Shown here piece after piece: positions 25,209 through 33,680 of a stretch of DNA of 64,000 nt. The DNA comes from Actinomyces sp. HPA0247. GTDB lineage: Bacteria > Actinomycetota > Actinomycetes > Actinomycetales > Actinomycetaceae. A model generated the notes under the pieces. It saw only the letters and a program-made list of their open reading frames with translations. It was not told the origin of the DNA and made no database searches. Position 1 is the first letter of the stretch. The number at the start of each line of letters is the position of its first letter. A program made the position numbers and the translations under genes. The stretch covers positions 169,055 to 233,054 of the forward strand of contig KE150450.1 of NCBI GenBank assembly GCA_000411415.1, given 5' to 3'.

Positions 25209-25652
25209 ATGAGCGAGAACAACGACAGCGCTGACCAGGACAAGACTCCCGAGGGCCCCCTCCAGACCGACCACGGCACGACCACCATCGAGGAAAACGT
25301 CGTCGCTAAGATCGCTGGCATGGCCGCCCGCCAGGTGCCCGGCGTGTACGGCATGGGCAACGCCGTACGCCGCGCCTTCAGCGCCGTAACCGACCGCATC
25401 CCCACCACCCAGACCAACGTCACCGGCGGCATCACCGTACACAAGGGCGAAACCCAGGCCGCCATTGATGTCACCGTCGTCGTCGAGTACGGCTACTCCA
25501 TCCTCAACGTCTGCAACGACATTCGCAGCAACATCATCGACCAGATCGAAGGAACCACCGGCCTGGAGGTCGTCGAAGTCAACATCGACGTCACCGACGT
25601 CCACCTGCCCGAGGAGGAAACAAACACCTCCGTCTCAACCGATCTGAAGTAA
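25209..25652 (+). CDS. Asp23/Gls24 family envelope stress protein
   Basis: A 147-residue Asp23/Gls24 (DUF322) protein. The ATG at 25209 is preceded by AAAGAGG; a start five codons earlier is less likely. The core is TTTIEENVVAKIAGMAARQVPGV, followed by the strand AAIDVTVVVEYGYSI and the helix NIIDQIEGTTGLEVVEVNI. In firmicutes Asp23 is held at the membrane by AmaP and responds to cell-wall stress. Here it heads a five-gene operon with a small membrane protein, a second Asp23-like protein and two membrane proteins, so the same kind of membrane complex is likely. Confidence 0.9.
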   Translation: MSENNDSADQDKTPEGPLQTDHGTTTIEENVVAKIAGMAARQVPGVYGMGNAVRRAFSAVTDRIPTTQTNVTGGITVHKGETQAAIDVTVVVEYGYSILNVCNDIRSNIIDQIEGTTGLEVVEVNIDVTDVHLPEEETNTSVSTDLK

Positions 25653-25684
25653 TCGACCTCGACGCCTGGATCTGAGGAATTCTC

Positions 25685-25861
25685 ATGAAGACAACGCACC
25701 TGGCTCTCCTGGTGGGCCTGTTCATGGGGGCCGTTCTCGCGTTCGGTTCCTTCGCCAGCTTCGTCCTCGTTGCCCTGTGCGGCGTCGTCGGATGGGTAGT
25801 GGGCCTTTATCTGGAGGGCCGGGTCGATGTCCAACGTATCCTCGATTGGCGAAAGAGGTGA
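25685..25861 (+). CDS. Small two-helix membrane protein of the Asp23 operon (DUF2273-like)
   Basis: A 58-residue protein too short for most ORF callers. It runs from the ATG at 25685 to the TGA at 25859-25861. Two hydrophobic stretches (HLALLVGLFMGAVLAFGSF and FVLVALCGVVGWVVGLYL) are followed by a charged tail, EGRVDVQRILDWRKR. Small DUF2273-type membrane proteins are regular members of Asp23 operons and are thought to sit with AmaP. It lies 32 bp after the first Asp23 gene, and its stop overlaps a possible GTG start (25858) of the next gene. Confidence 0.8.
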   Translation: MKTTHLALLVGLFMGAVLAFGSFASFVLVALCGVVGWVVGLYLEGRVDVQRILDWRKR

Positions 25862-25866
25862 CGAGC

Positions 25867-26280
25867 GTGGCCGCGCCTGACTCCGCGCTCACGCAGTCGA
25901 AGCCGTCGCGCGAGAAGGAATACTCCTTGACGCAGCGTGGCACCACGACTATTCCGGACAATGTCGTCGCCCGAATCGCCGCTCAAGCCGCGTTTGAATT
26001 TGCCGCCGTCGGCTCGAACGCAGGTGGAGTCCTCGGGATTGGCTCACGCCGAAACTTCGGGTCTCGGCCCGAGGCCGCGTGCCAACTCTATGGGCAGCGC
26101 GCGATCCTCCATCTGGACCTCGGCCTCGTCTTCCCCACCCCCTTGTCCTCCACTATCGAGGACCTGCGCGCACACGTGAGCGGTCGCGTCGAAAAGCTGT
26201 GTGGGGTACGCGTCGCCAAGATGTCCATCAACATTTCGTGGCTCAACCCAAGCAATCATGTCAGGAGGAGCCTGAGATGA
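25867..26280 (+). CDS. Second Asp23/Gls24-like protein
   Basis: A 137-residue protein distantly like the first Asp23: YSLTQRGTTTIPDNVVARIAAQAAFEF matches the family's N-terminal helix block, and LSSTIEDLRAHVSGRVEKLCGVRVAKMSI matches the C-terminal helix-strand. The GTG at 25867 is chosen for its AGAGG at 8-nt spacing; a GTG at 25858 overlapping the previous stop is the alternative. Longer upstream extensions lie in the preceding gene. Its TGA overlaps the ATG of the next gene (ATGA at 26277-26280), so translation is coupled. Confidence 0.8.
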   Translation: MAAPDSALTQSKPSREKEYSLTQRGTTTIPDNVVARIAAQAAFEFAAVGSNAGGVLGIGSRRNFGSRPEAACQLYGQRAILHLDLGLVFPTPLSSTIEDLRAHVSGRVEKLCGVRVAKMSINISWLNPSNHVRRSLR

Positions 26281-26825
26281 GAGCACCCGTACCGGCGCTC
26301 ATTTATCGACCGACCCGGATCGCATCTGCCACCGTCTTAGCATTGCTGCTCCTCATCGTCGGCGGACTCGGCACATGGCTGACGGGATACCGCCTCCTCA
26401 CGGGGGCCTGGCCGCAGCGCACCGTCGCCACGCTCGACGCGGTCGGCACGGTGTCCTTCAGCTCCATCGCAGCACTTATTACTGCCGGAATCGCAGCCGT
26501 ATGCGGCCTGTTGATGCTTGTCGCAGCACTGTGGCCTGGCCGCCCCAAGCACGTGGCTTTTCTTCCCGACGATATCCCCGGGCAGACGGCACTTCACCGT
26601 TCTGACCTGGCAATCCTCGTGAAGATGCACGTCGAACAGCTCGCCACGAATCGGTCCGCTTCCGCCACCGTGCGCAGGTCACGAGTCGACGTTGTCGTCT
26701 TCAGCGACGCGGATGACTTAGACGCCGTGCGCGAAGCTGCGTCCAAGAAGACCGACGAGGCCCTGGAGGTTTTCAACCCCGAGGGCATCACCCGCAGCCG
26801 TGTCCGCGCCAAGCGCGTGAGCTGA
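26277..26825 (+). CDS. DUF6286-like membrane protein of the Asp23 operon
   Basis: A 182-residue protein starting at the ATG at 26277, which overlaps the previous stop; the longer frame upstream overlaps the second Asp23 gene and is rejected. Two transmembrane helices are seen (ASATVLALLLLIVGGLGTWL and SIAALITAGIAAVCGLLMLVAAL). The C-terminal domain of about 90 residues is predicted cytoplasmic: SDLAILVKMHVEQL, then VDVVVFSDADDLDAVREAAS, then SRVRAKRVS. The layout matches the actinobacterial DUF6286 proteins that accompany Asp23. It is probably part of an AmaP-like anchor complex. The next gene starts 13 bp on. Confidence 0.75.
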   Translation: MRAPVPALIYRPTRIASATVLALLLLIVGGLGTWLTGYRLLTGAWPQRTVATLDAVGTVSFSSIAALITAGIAAVCGLLMLVAALWPGRPKHVAFLPDDIPGQTALHRSDLAILVKMHVEQLATNRSASATVRRSRVDVVVFSDADDLDAVREAASKKTDEALEVFNPEGITRSRVRAKRVS

Positions 26826-26838
26826 AAGAGAGCAGATT

Positions 26839-27486
26839 ATGCGTTCAGTTTCTGCCGCTCTCAACAGGGTTCTCCTGGCATTCTTCGGGCTGCTTATCGT
26901 CTGCGCGTCCGCCTGGTTCCTCGCATCAGGCCTCGACGCAGGCCACTACGTGCCCGGCATTTCCGCATACCTTGCCGCAGCGCAGGACGAGATCGGGGCG
27001 ATTCTCTCGCCTCGCGCCCACTGGCTCGTGCCGTGCGGAGTGCTGGCATCCGTGATTACGTTCCTCGTCGGTTTGTTCCTGCTCCTCATGCAGGTGCCGC
27101 GTAGGCCCGCGAATTCCTCGCTCAGGATCAGCGGCTCCGACGGTGCCCTGCTGGCGACTCTCCCTCCGGAAGTTCTGTCGCAGGCTCTCTCCGAGCGTGC
27201 ACTCGGCGTTCCCGGGGTCGAGCGTTGCACTGTCTTCGTCACCGGTTCCCCGAGTAAGCTCTGGGTTCAGGCGGACACGAGCGTTGCGCCGGACTGCGAG
27301 GTCGAGTGGACCGTGACCGAGATCCGGAAGCTGCTGAACGAGGACGTGGCTACATCTCTCGGAACGCCGCCCAAGCAGCTCGACGTCCTCGTACGACTGG
27401 CGCGCTCGGTGAGCTCGAAATCAACGTCGAAGGCCGTCACGGGTCAGCCATCGCCGGCAATCACTGGAACAGACACAGGCGCGTGA
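26839..27486 (+). CDS. AmaP-like membrane anchor of the Asp23 operon
   Basis: A 215-residue protein with AmaP topology: a first helix (LLAFFGLLIVCASAWFLASG), an exterior loop of about 35 residues, a second helix (LVPCGVLASVITFLVGLFLLL), and a cytoplasmic domain that includes LLATLPPEVLSQALSERAL and the strand-rich SKLWVQADTSV. In firmicutes AmaP tethers Asp23 to the membrane. This is the last gene of the operon. GAAAGAG lies upstream of the ATG. It is followed by the second copy of the 48-bp repeat. Confidence 0.75.
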   Translation: MRSVSAALNRVLLAFFGLLIVCASAWFLASGLDAGHYVPGISAYLAAAQDEIGAILSPRAHWLVPCGVLASVITFLVGLFLLLMQVPRRPANSSLRISGSDGALLATLPPEVLSQALSERALGVPGVERCTVFVTGSPSKLWVQADTSVAPDCEVEWTVTEIRKLLNEDVATSLGTPPKQLDVLVRLARSVSSKSTSKAVTGQPSPAITGTDTGA

Positions 27487-27602
27487 GACGTGGGGTAGGG
27501 CGGGCGTCGCCTTGCCCCACGTTTGTCGTGGGCAGGGCACCCACATTCACGAGGCCGAGGCTGAGTCTCTCGTTAAAATACGCCCAAAGTACAGACCACC
27601 CT

Positions 27603-27650
27603 CAACAGCAAAGCCGGGCCATGCCCTCGCGCGACCCGGCCACTGCCTCG
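27603..27650 (-). terminator. 48-bp dispersed repeat, copy 2, acting as ychF terminator
   Basis: Read on the minus strand it gives GCCGGGTCGCGC, a short loop, then GGCCCGGC followed by TTTGCTGTT, a plausible intrinsic terminator 12 bp beyond the stop of ychF. It matches 24903-24950 in the same orientation. Confidence 0.7.
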
Positions 27651-27661
27651 TTCAGGAATGA

Positions 27662-28744
27662 TTAAACATTAAACCTGAATTCGACGACGTCACCGTCCGC
27701 CATCACATAGTCCTTGCCTTCCATGCGGACCTTGCCGGCGGCCTTCGCAGCGGCCATGGAGCCGGCTTCGACCAGGTCGTCGAAGGAGACGACCTCGGCC
27801 TTGATGAAGCCCTTCTCGAAGTCCGTGTGGATGACGCCGGCAGCCTTGGGGGCGGTGTCGCCCTTGTGGATCGTCCAGGCGCGCGCTTCCTTCTCACCGG
27901 CGGTGAGGTAGGTCTGCAGGCCGAGGGTGTCGAAGCCGACGCGGGCCAGCTTGCCCAGGCCGGACTCGTCCTGGCCGGATTCGGCGAGCATCTCGCGGGC
28001 GTCCTCGTCGTCCAGTTCAACCAGCTCGGCCTCGAACTGGGCGTCCAGGAAGATGGCCTCGGCAGGCGCGACGAGGGAACGCAGCTCGTCCTTCATCTCC
28101 TCGTTGTCCATCTCGGCGGCGTCCATGTTGAACACGAAGATGAAGGGCTTGGAGGTCATGAGCTGGAAGGAACGCAGCGCGTCCTGGTCCAGCTTGGCGC
28201 CCTCGGGGCCGGACAGCAGCTCGCCGCGCTCCAGCAGCTCGAGAGCCTGGCGGGCGGTTTCGAGGACGATCGGCTCGGTCTTCTTGCCGCGCACCTCCTT
28301 TTCGAGGCGCGGGATCTGCTTCTCGATCGTCTGCATGTCGGCGAGGATCAGCTCGGTCTTGATGGTCTCGATGTCCGAGGCCGGGTCCACCTTGCCGTCG
28401 ACGTGCACGACGTCGGGGTCGGAGAAGGCGCGCGTGACCTGGCAGATCGCGTCGGCCTCGCGGATGTTGGCGAGGAACTGGTTGCCCAGGCCTTCACCCT
28501 CGGAGGCGCCGCGCACGATGCCGGCGATGTCCACGAAGGACACGGTGGCGGGCAGGATGCGCTGGGAGCCGAAGATCTCCGCGAGCGTGTTCAGGCGCGG
28601 GTCGGGCAGGGGCACGACACCGACGTTGGGCTCGATGGTCGCGAAGGGGTAGTTCGCGGCGAGCACGGTTGCGCGGGTCAGGGCGTTGAACAGGGTGGAC
28701 TTGCCGACGTTGGGCAGTCCGGCGATACCGATAGTAAGAGACAC
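27662..28744 (-). CDS. ychF: Redox-regulated ATPase YchF
   Basis: A 360-residue Obg-family P-loop ATPase, universally conserved and ribosome-associated. It starts at the GTG at 28744. The Walker A is GLPNVGKST, followed by NYPFATIEPNVGVV (switch region with the hydrophobic substitution of YchF) and SFVDIAGIVRGASEGEGLGNQFL. The C-terminal TGS domain holds AWTIHKGDTAPKAAGVIHTDFEKGF and ends VVEFRFNV. Length matches the family. It lies 37 bp downstream of ispH in the same direction and may share its transcript. Confidence 0.97.
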   Translation of the reverse strand: MSLTIGIAGLPNVGKSTLFNALTRATVLAANYPFATIEPNVGVVPLPDPRLNTLAEIFGSQRILPATVSFVDIAGIVRGASEGEGLGNQFLANIREADAICQVTRAFSDPDVVHVDGKVDPASDIETIKTELILADMQTIEKQIPRLEKEVRGKKTEPIVLETARQALELLERGELLSGPEGAKLDQDALRSFQLMTSKPFIFVFNMDAAEMDNEEMKDELRSLVAPAEAIFLDAQFEAELVELDDEDAREMLAESGQDESGLGKLARVGFDTLGLQTYLTAGEKEARAWTIHKGDTAPKAAGVIHTDFEKGFIKAEVVSFDDLVEAGSMAAAKAAGKVRMEGKDYVMADGDVVEFRFNV

Positions 28745-28781
28745 GCCCCCATCCTATCGGAGCAGGCCCGGTGGTGTTGCC

Positions 28782-29849
28782 CTACTTCGTGTGGTTTGGC
28801 CCGGCGACGCGGGGCGCGTGGGGGCGCGCGGGTGCCATGCCGGCGTTTTTGAGGTCGGCGCGCAGGTCGCGGGGCAGCGCGAAGGTCGTCGATTCGGTTT
28901 CGGTGCGGGCCACCTCGACGGTGGGGAATCCGCGCTCCTGTAGCCATTCGATGACGTCGCGCACGAGGATTTCGGGCACGGATGCGCCGGAGGTGAGGCC
29001 CACGGTGTGGGCGCTCTCGAACCAGGATTCGTCGAGCTCGTCGGCCTTGTCGACGCGGTAGGCGGCGCCCGCCCCGGCCTCGAGCGCGACCTCGACGAGG
29101 CGCACGGAGTTCGAGGAGTTCGCCGAGCCGACGACGACCATGACGTCCACCTGGGGCGCGATGAATTTCACGGCGCCCTGGCGGTTCTGGGTGGCGTAGC
29201 AGATGTCGTCCGACGGCGGGTCGATGAGCTGCGGGAAGCGCTGGCGCAGGCGGTCCACGGTCTCGCGGGTCTCGTCGACGGAGAGCGTGGTCTGGGAGAT
29301 CCACACGACGCGCGAGGGGTCGCGCACGACGACGTTATCCACCTCGTCGGGGGTACCGACGACCTGGATGTGGTCGGGGGCCTCGCCGAAGGTGCCCTCG
29401 ACCTCCTCGTGGCCCTGGTGGCCCACCAGGATGATGTCGTAGTCTTCCTTCGCGAAGCGCACGGCCTCGCGGTGCACCTTGGTCACGAGCGGGCAGGTCG
29501 CGTCGATCGTGGCGAGGTGGCGGGTGGCGGCTGCCTCGTGGACGGCCGGGGAGACGCCGTGCGCGGAGAAGACGACGCGCGCCCCCTCGGGCACCTCGTC
29601 GGTCTCCTGGACGAAGATCGCGCCGCGCTTGGTCAGCGACTCGACGACGAACTTGTTGTGGACGATCTCCTTGCGCACGTAGACGGGCGCGCCGTAGAGC
29701 TCGAGGGCCTTTTCGACGACGTCGACGGCGCGGTCCACACCGGCGCAGTATCCGCGGGGGGCCGCCAAGAGGATGCGACCGCTGCCCTCACCGTGGGAGG
29801 CGGGCAGGGGGGATTCGGCGCTGGCACGCAGGTCGACGTTTTCATTCAT
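28782..29849 (-). CDS. ispH: 4-hydroxy-3-methylbut-2-enyl diphosphate reductase
   Basis: A 355-residue IspH/LytB, the last enzyme of the MEP isoprenoid pathway, making IPP and DMAPP with a 4Fe-4S cluster. The three cluster cysteines are in [20 protein letters not shown] and [13 protein letters not shown]. Conserved histidines are in [12 protein letters not shown] and [12 protein letters not shown]. The catalytic Glu region and the C-terminal [11 protein letters not shown] are present. An N-terminal extension of about 25 residues and a Pro-rich tail flank the core. It is divergent from xseA, with a 208-bp spacer containing one copy of the dispersed motif (29916-29931). Confidence 0.97.
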   Translation of the reverse strand: MNENVDLRASAESPLPASHGEGSGRILLAAPRGYCAGVDRAVDVVEKALELYGAPVYVRKEIVHNKFVVESLTKRGAIFVQETDEVPEGARVVFSAHGVSPAVHEAAATRHLATIDATCPLVTKVHREAVRFAKEDYDIILVGHQGHEEVEGTFGEAPDHIQVVGTPDEVDNVVVRDPSRVVWISQTTLSVDETRETVDRLRQRFPQLIDPPSDDICYATQNRQGAVKFIAPQVDVMVVVGSANSSNSVRLVEVALEAGAGAAYRVDKADELDESWFESAHTVGLTSGASVPEILVRDVIEWLQERGFPTVEVARTETESTTFALPRDLRADLKNAGMAPARPHAPRVAGPNHTK

Positions 29850-30057
29850 GCATCCACACTAGCGCCCGGGTACCGAGGCGTGCGCGCGCTCGTGGCAATC
29901 CCACACGCTCCTCATCGACGAGGCCGGGGCCGCCCCCACTCCCCTACCGCCCTGGGCGCGGGGCGGGCCCAGGCGCCCCCTCACGCTCACCTGACCGGGC
30001 GAGAGGGGCTGTCCACAGGCGCACGGCGCGGCAGCGCGGCGGGGCTATTCGTGTGGC

Positions 30058-31386
30058 ATGCTGAGGGACGTGACATTGCCTGCTACTCCTGCTGCGCCGC
30101 CTCCGGGCGGCTCGCCCCAGCCTCGTCCGCCCGCCGCGAAGGCGGCTGATACGACGCGGGATAATCCGTGGCCGCTGCGCAGGCTGACGGAGAACATCAA
30201 GGTGTACGTGGACCGCATGAGCCCCCTGTGGGTGGAGGGCCAGGTCGTTGAGTACAAGGTGCGTCCGGGCGCGAAGATGCACTTTTTGACGCTGCGGGAC
30301 CTTCAGACGGACACGTCGATGACGGTGACCGCGTGGGCGGGCGTCATGGATTCCACTCCGCTGACCGAGGGCGCGCGCGTAGTGACGCGCGTGAAGCCGG
30401 TGTTTTGGGAGCGCTCGGGCCGCCTTAACCTGCAGGCCGCGGAGATTCACCTGCAGGGTGTGGGCGATCTGCTGGCCCAGATTGAGGCGCTGCGCGCCCG
30501 CCTGGCCGCCGAGGGCTTGTTCTCGGATGCGCGCAAGAAGCCTCTTCCTTTCCTGCCGCGCACGATCGGCCTGATCTGCGGCCGCAACGCGAAGGCGAAG
30601 GACGACGTGGTCGTGAACGCGTCGGACCGCTGGCCGAGCGCGCGCTTCGAGATCCGCGAGGTCGCCGTGCAGGGCGATCACTGCGTGCCCGAGGTGGGCC
30701 GCGCGCTCCTCGAGCTGGATGCGATGGAGGACGTGGAAGTCATCGTGATCGCACGCGGCGGCGGCGCGGTCGAAGACCTGCTCCCATTCTCCGACGAGCG
30801 CCTTGTGCGCGCCGTCGCGGATGCCCGCACGCCCATCGTCTCCGCGATTGGCCACGAGGGCGATTCTCCCCTGCTGGACCTGGTCGCCGACTACCGGGCC
30901 TCGACCCCGACGGACGCGGCTCGCCGCATCGTCCCGGACCGCGCCCGCGAGCGCGACGGCATCTCCCAGGCGCTGACCCGCATGCGCGGGGCGCTGGGGG
31001 CACGCCTGGCGACGGAGCGCTCGAACCTGACGCTCATCGCGTCGCGCCCGGTGCTTCAGGGCCCGGAGGCGATCGTCGAGGGGCATCGCGTGGCCCTCGC
31101 ACAGAAGGTGAGCGCGCTGAGAGCAGCGATCGAGCGTCGGCTCGCGTCGGAGCGCCAGCAGCTCACACGTTCGCGCGCGACGCTCACGGCCCTGTCCCCG
31201 CAGGCAACGCTGGACCGCGGATACGCCCTCCTGAAGACCCCGTCGGGCGCCCTCATCACATCCTCGGCGCAGATCAAGAAGGGCGACCTCATCGAAGGCA
31301 TCCTGGCGTCGGGCCGCATGGTCGCCCAGGTCGTGGGGGCCACGAACCCCACTCCCACCCCGAACACCGCCGAGGAAGACGCCTGA
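30058..31386 (+). CDS. xseA: Exodeoxyribonuclease VII large subunit
   Basis: A 442-residue XseA. The order is a Pro-rich N-terminus, an OB-fold DNA-binding domain (ENIKVYVDRMSPLWVEGQVVEY), the catalytic region with LPRTIGLICGRNAKAKDD, VIARGGGAVEDLLPF and PIVSAIGHEGDSPL, and then a helical C-terminal segment that binds XseB and ends LDRGYALLKTPSG. The enzyme degrades single-stranded DNA in both directions and acts in repair. The ATG at 30058 lacks a strong ribosome site. xseB follows 56 bp on, giving the usual xseAB operon. Confidence 0.96.
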   Translation: MLRDVTLPATPAAPPPGGSPQPRPPAAKAADTTRDNPWPLRRLTENIKVYVDRMSPLWVEGQVVEYKVRPGAKMHFLTLRDLQTDTSMTVTAWAGVMDSTPLTEGARVVTRVKPVFWERSGRLNLQAAEIHLQGVGDLLAQIEALRARLAAEGLFSDARKKPLPFLPRTIGLICGRNAKAKDDVVVNASDRWPSARFEIREVAVQGDHCVPEVGRALLELDAMEDVEVIVIARGGGAVEDLLPFSDERLVRAVADARTPIVSAIGHEGDSPLLDLVADYRASTPTDAARRIVPDRARERDGISQALTRMRGALGARLATERSNLTLIASRPVLQGPEAIVEGHRVALAQKVSALRAAIERRLASERQQLTRSRATLTALSPQATLDRGYALLKTPSGALITSSAQIKKGDLIEGILASGRMVAQVVGATNPTPTPNTAEEDA

Positions 31387-31442
31387 CCCGCTGGGCCCAC
31401 CCCAGCCTCGTCCCCAGACTTCTCACGCAAAGGAACACTGTT

Positions 31443-31673
31443 ATGACCACGAACGACCAGCTCCCCGATCCCCAGTCCCTCGGCTACGAGGAGGCGCGCG
31501 ACGAGCTCGTGCGCATCGTCCAAACCCTCGAGGGAGGACAGGCGCCGCTCGAGGACACTCTCACAATGTGGGAACGCGGCGAGGCCTTGGCCGCCCGCTG
31601 TTCCCAGATCCTGGATGGAGCCCAGGAGCGTCTTTCTGGACGCACGGTGACACCCGGCCCGGAAGCACGCTAA
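31443..31673 (+). CDS. xseB: Exodeoxyribonuclease VII small subunit
   Basis: A 76-residue XseB. The start at 31443 has AAAGGA upstream. The family pattern is clear: YEEARDELVRIVQTLEGG, then PLEDTLTMWERGEALAARC, then the C-terminal helix ILDGAQERL. Several small subunits coat the helical arm of XseA to form exonuclease VII. It lies between xseA and a PfkB kinase, which starts 43 bp further on in the same direction. Confidence 0.96.
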   Translation: MTTNDQLPDPQSLGYEEARDELVRIVQTLEGGQAPLEDTLTMWERGEALAARCSQILDGAQERLSGRTVTPGPEAR

Positions 31674-31716
31674 TGTACATTCTGTAGATCGGCTCACACG
31701 CAGGTGAGGAGACACC

Positions 31717-32652
31717 ATGACGGTGCAATCTGGCCCCCACATTCTCGCGATCGGCGAGGCGCTCATCGACGTCGTCATCACGTATGAGCAGCCCGACTTC
31801 CCCGTTGAGATCCCGGGTGGTTCTCCCGCGAACGTCGCCCTGACGCTGGGGCGTCTGGGTCGGCCGGTGGCTCTGGCGACGTGGATCGGTCTGGACGAGC
31901 GCGGCCGCCTCATCGACTTCCACATGAACGATTCCGACGTGCACGTCACCGCCGCCTCGCGCGGTGCCTCGCACACGTCGACGGCCCTGGCACGCCTGGA
32001 CGAATCGGGCGCAGCCTCCTACACCTTCGACCTGGAGTGGGCGCCGACTCCGCCGATCAAGGTTCCACCTACCGCTCAGATCCTTGAGGCCGGTTCCATC
32101 TCCGCCATCATCGAGCCCGGTGCTTCCGCGGTCCTCGATGCGCTGACCCGAGGACGCGAGCATGCGCTCGTGTGCTTCGATCCGAACGCGCGCCCCTCGA
32201 TCATGGGCGAACCGGAGGCGGCGCTCGCCTCCCTCGAGCGTTTTATCGCACTGGCGGACGTCGTCAAGGTGTCGGATGAGGACATCGAGTGGTTGACGGG
32301 CGGCGCTCCCATCGACGAGGTCGTGGATCGCTGGCTGGGTATGGGACCCTCGCTCGTGGTGGTCACGCGCGGCAAGCATGGCAGCGACGTCGCCACCGCC
32401 TCGGGCCTGCGCTTCACGAAGACCCCCGCGGACGTCCCGGTCGTCGACACGGTCGGCGCGGGGGACTCCTTCATGGGCGGCATCATCGACGCCATGTGGG
32501 GCATGGGCCTGCGCGGCGCAGACGCTCGCGAGACTCTGCGTACCCTGCCCGAGGAGCAGGTCCGCGCGATCATCGACCGCGCGAGCGCCGTGTCCGACGT
32601 GACGGTGTCGCGCAAGGGCGCGAACCCGCCCTGGGCACACGAACTCGCCTGA
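31717..32652 (+). CDS. PfkB family carbohydrate kinase (fructokinase-like)
   Basis: A 311-residue ribokinase-fold sugar kinase; GGAG precedes the ATG. PfkB signature 1 is visible as GGSPANVALTLGRLGRPVAL. Signature 2 is DTVGAGDSFMGGIIDA, which contains the catalytic Asp and the anion hole GAGD. The acceptor-site region IGEALIDVV at the N-terminus is typical of fructokinases. Substrate could be fructose or a related sugar; sequence alone does not decide. It is the third gene after xseAB and ends at a strong bidirectional terminator. Confidence 0.9.
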   Translation: MTVQSGPHILAIGEALIDVVITYEQPDFPVEIPGGSPANVALTLGRLGRPVALATWIGLDERGRLIDFHMNDSDVHVTAASRGASHTSTALARLDESGAASYTFDLEWAPTPPIKVPPTAQILEAGSISAIIEPGASAVLDALTRGREHALVCFDPNARPSIMGEPEAALASLERFIALADVVKVSDEDIEWLTGGAPIDEVVDRWLGMGPSLVVVTRGKHGSDVATASGLRFTKTPADVPVVDTVGAGDSFMGGIIDAMWGMGLRGADARETLRTLPEEQVRAIIDRASAVSDVTVSRKGANPPWAHELA

Positions 32653-32669
32653 TTCCAGCACACACGTTC

Positions 32670-32703
32670 ACGAGGCCGGTCCCCCATCGGGGTCCGGCCT
32701 CGT
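32670..32703. terminator. Bidirectional terminator between pfkB-type gene and uppS
   Basis: ACGAGGCCGGTCCCC (32670-32684) and GGGGTCCGGCCTCGT (32689-32703) form a 15-bp stem with one T-T mismatch and a 4-nt loop. It includes the dispersed CGAGGCCGG motif in both arms. Confidence 0.88.
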
Positions 32704-32732
32704 TCGTTAGCAAAGTGGCGTTAGGCGCGCGC

Positions 32733-33494
32733 TCACTTGCCCATGCGGCGCTCGCGCTGCGCGTAGGAGCGCAGGGCGCGCAGGAAGTCGACGCGGCGGA
32801 AGTCCGGCCAGTAGACCTCGCAGAAGTAGTACTCGGAGTGCACGGACTGCCACAGCATGAAGCCCGACAGGCGCTGTTCGCCGGAGGTGCGAATGACGAG
32901 GTCGGGGTCGGGCTGGTCCTTCGTGTACAGGTGGGCCGTGATATCCGCGTCCGTGAAGGAGTCGGCGAGCTCATCGAGGGTCTTGCCCTGGGCGGAGGCC
33001 TCGCGCATCATGGCACGCACGGCCTCGGTGATCTCGTGTCGGCCGCCGTAGCCGACCGCGATATTGACGGTCATTCCCTGCACGTCGGCGGTGCGTGCGA
33101 CGGACGCACGCAGATCCTCAGCCACCTTCTCGGGCAGCAGAGACAGGTCGCCGACGACGGCCAGCTTCCATCGCCCCTGGTCGGCCAGGAGCGAGACGGC
33201 CTCGCAGATGATGCGCAGCAGCTCGCCCAGCTCGCTGGCCTCGCGCGACAGGTTGTCGGTCGACAGGAGCCACAGCGTCACGATCGACACACCTGCATCG
33301 TCCGACCACTGGAGAAACTCGCTGATCTTGCCGGCGCCCGCGCGGTGTCCCTGCGAGGCGGTTGCGCCCAGGGACTTTGCCCAGCGGCGGTTACCGTCCA
33401 GGATGACCCCGATGTGGGCGGGGACGGCGGCGTCAGACAACTCAGCTTTGAGGCGACGCTCGTACATGTCGTAGAGCATGTTCCACTGGGCCAT
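32733..33494 (-). CDS. uppS: Isoprenyl (cis-prenyl) transferase
   Basis: A 253-residue cis-prenyltransferase, condensing IPP to make Z-polyprenyl diphosphates. The catalytic loop is HIGVILDGNRRWAK. The segment SIVTLWLLSTDNLSRE takes the place of the usual YAFSTENW and resembles the short-chain Z-farnesyl diphosphate synthases of mycobacteria. NIAVGYGGRHEI, PDLVIRTSGEQRLSGFMLWQ and SEYYFCEVYWPDFR complete the family motifs. Product chain length is therefore uncertain: undecaprenyl/decaprenyl carrier or Z-FPP. It converges on the pfkB-type gene and is divergent from trhA. Confidence 0.93.
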   Translation of the reverse strand: MAQWNMLYDMYERRLKAELSDAAVPAHIGVILDGNRRWAKSLGATASQGHRAGAGKISEFLQWSDDAGVSIVTLWLLSTDNLSREASELGELLRIICEAVSLLADQGRWKLAVVGDLSLLPEKVAEDLRASVARTADVQGMTVNIAVGYGGRHEITEAVRAMMREASAQGKTLDELADSFTDADITAHLYTKDQPDPDLVIRTSGEQRLSGFMLWQSVHSEYYFCEVYWPDFRRVDFLRALRSYAQRERRMGK

Positions 33495-33680
33495 GGTGTC
33501 CCTCCTGATGCTGTCGCACCCCGCGGTGCAGCGTAGTCTTATGCCATTAAGGTTATCGCGCCCGGGGACGCAGGGAAACAGAAGTACTCTCGGAGTGCGA
33601 GAACACGCCTGTCACAATAAGTTACGGCGTAGTAACCTACGGACTCGTAAGAAATGTTGACAGCTCGATCGGGGGAACGA

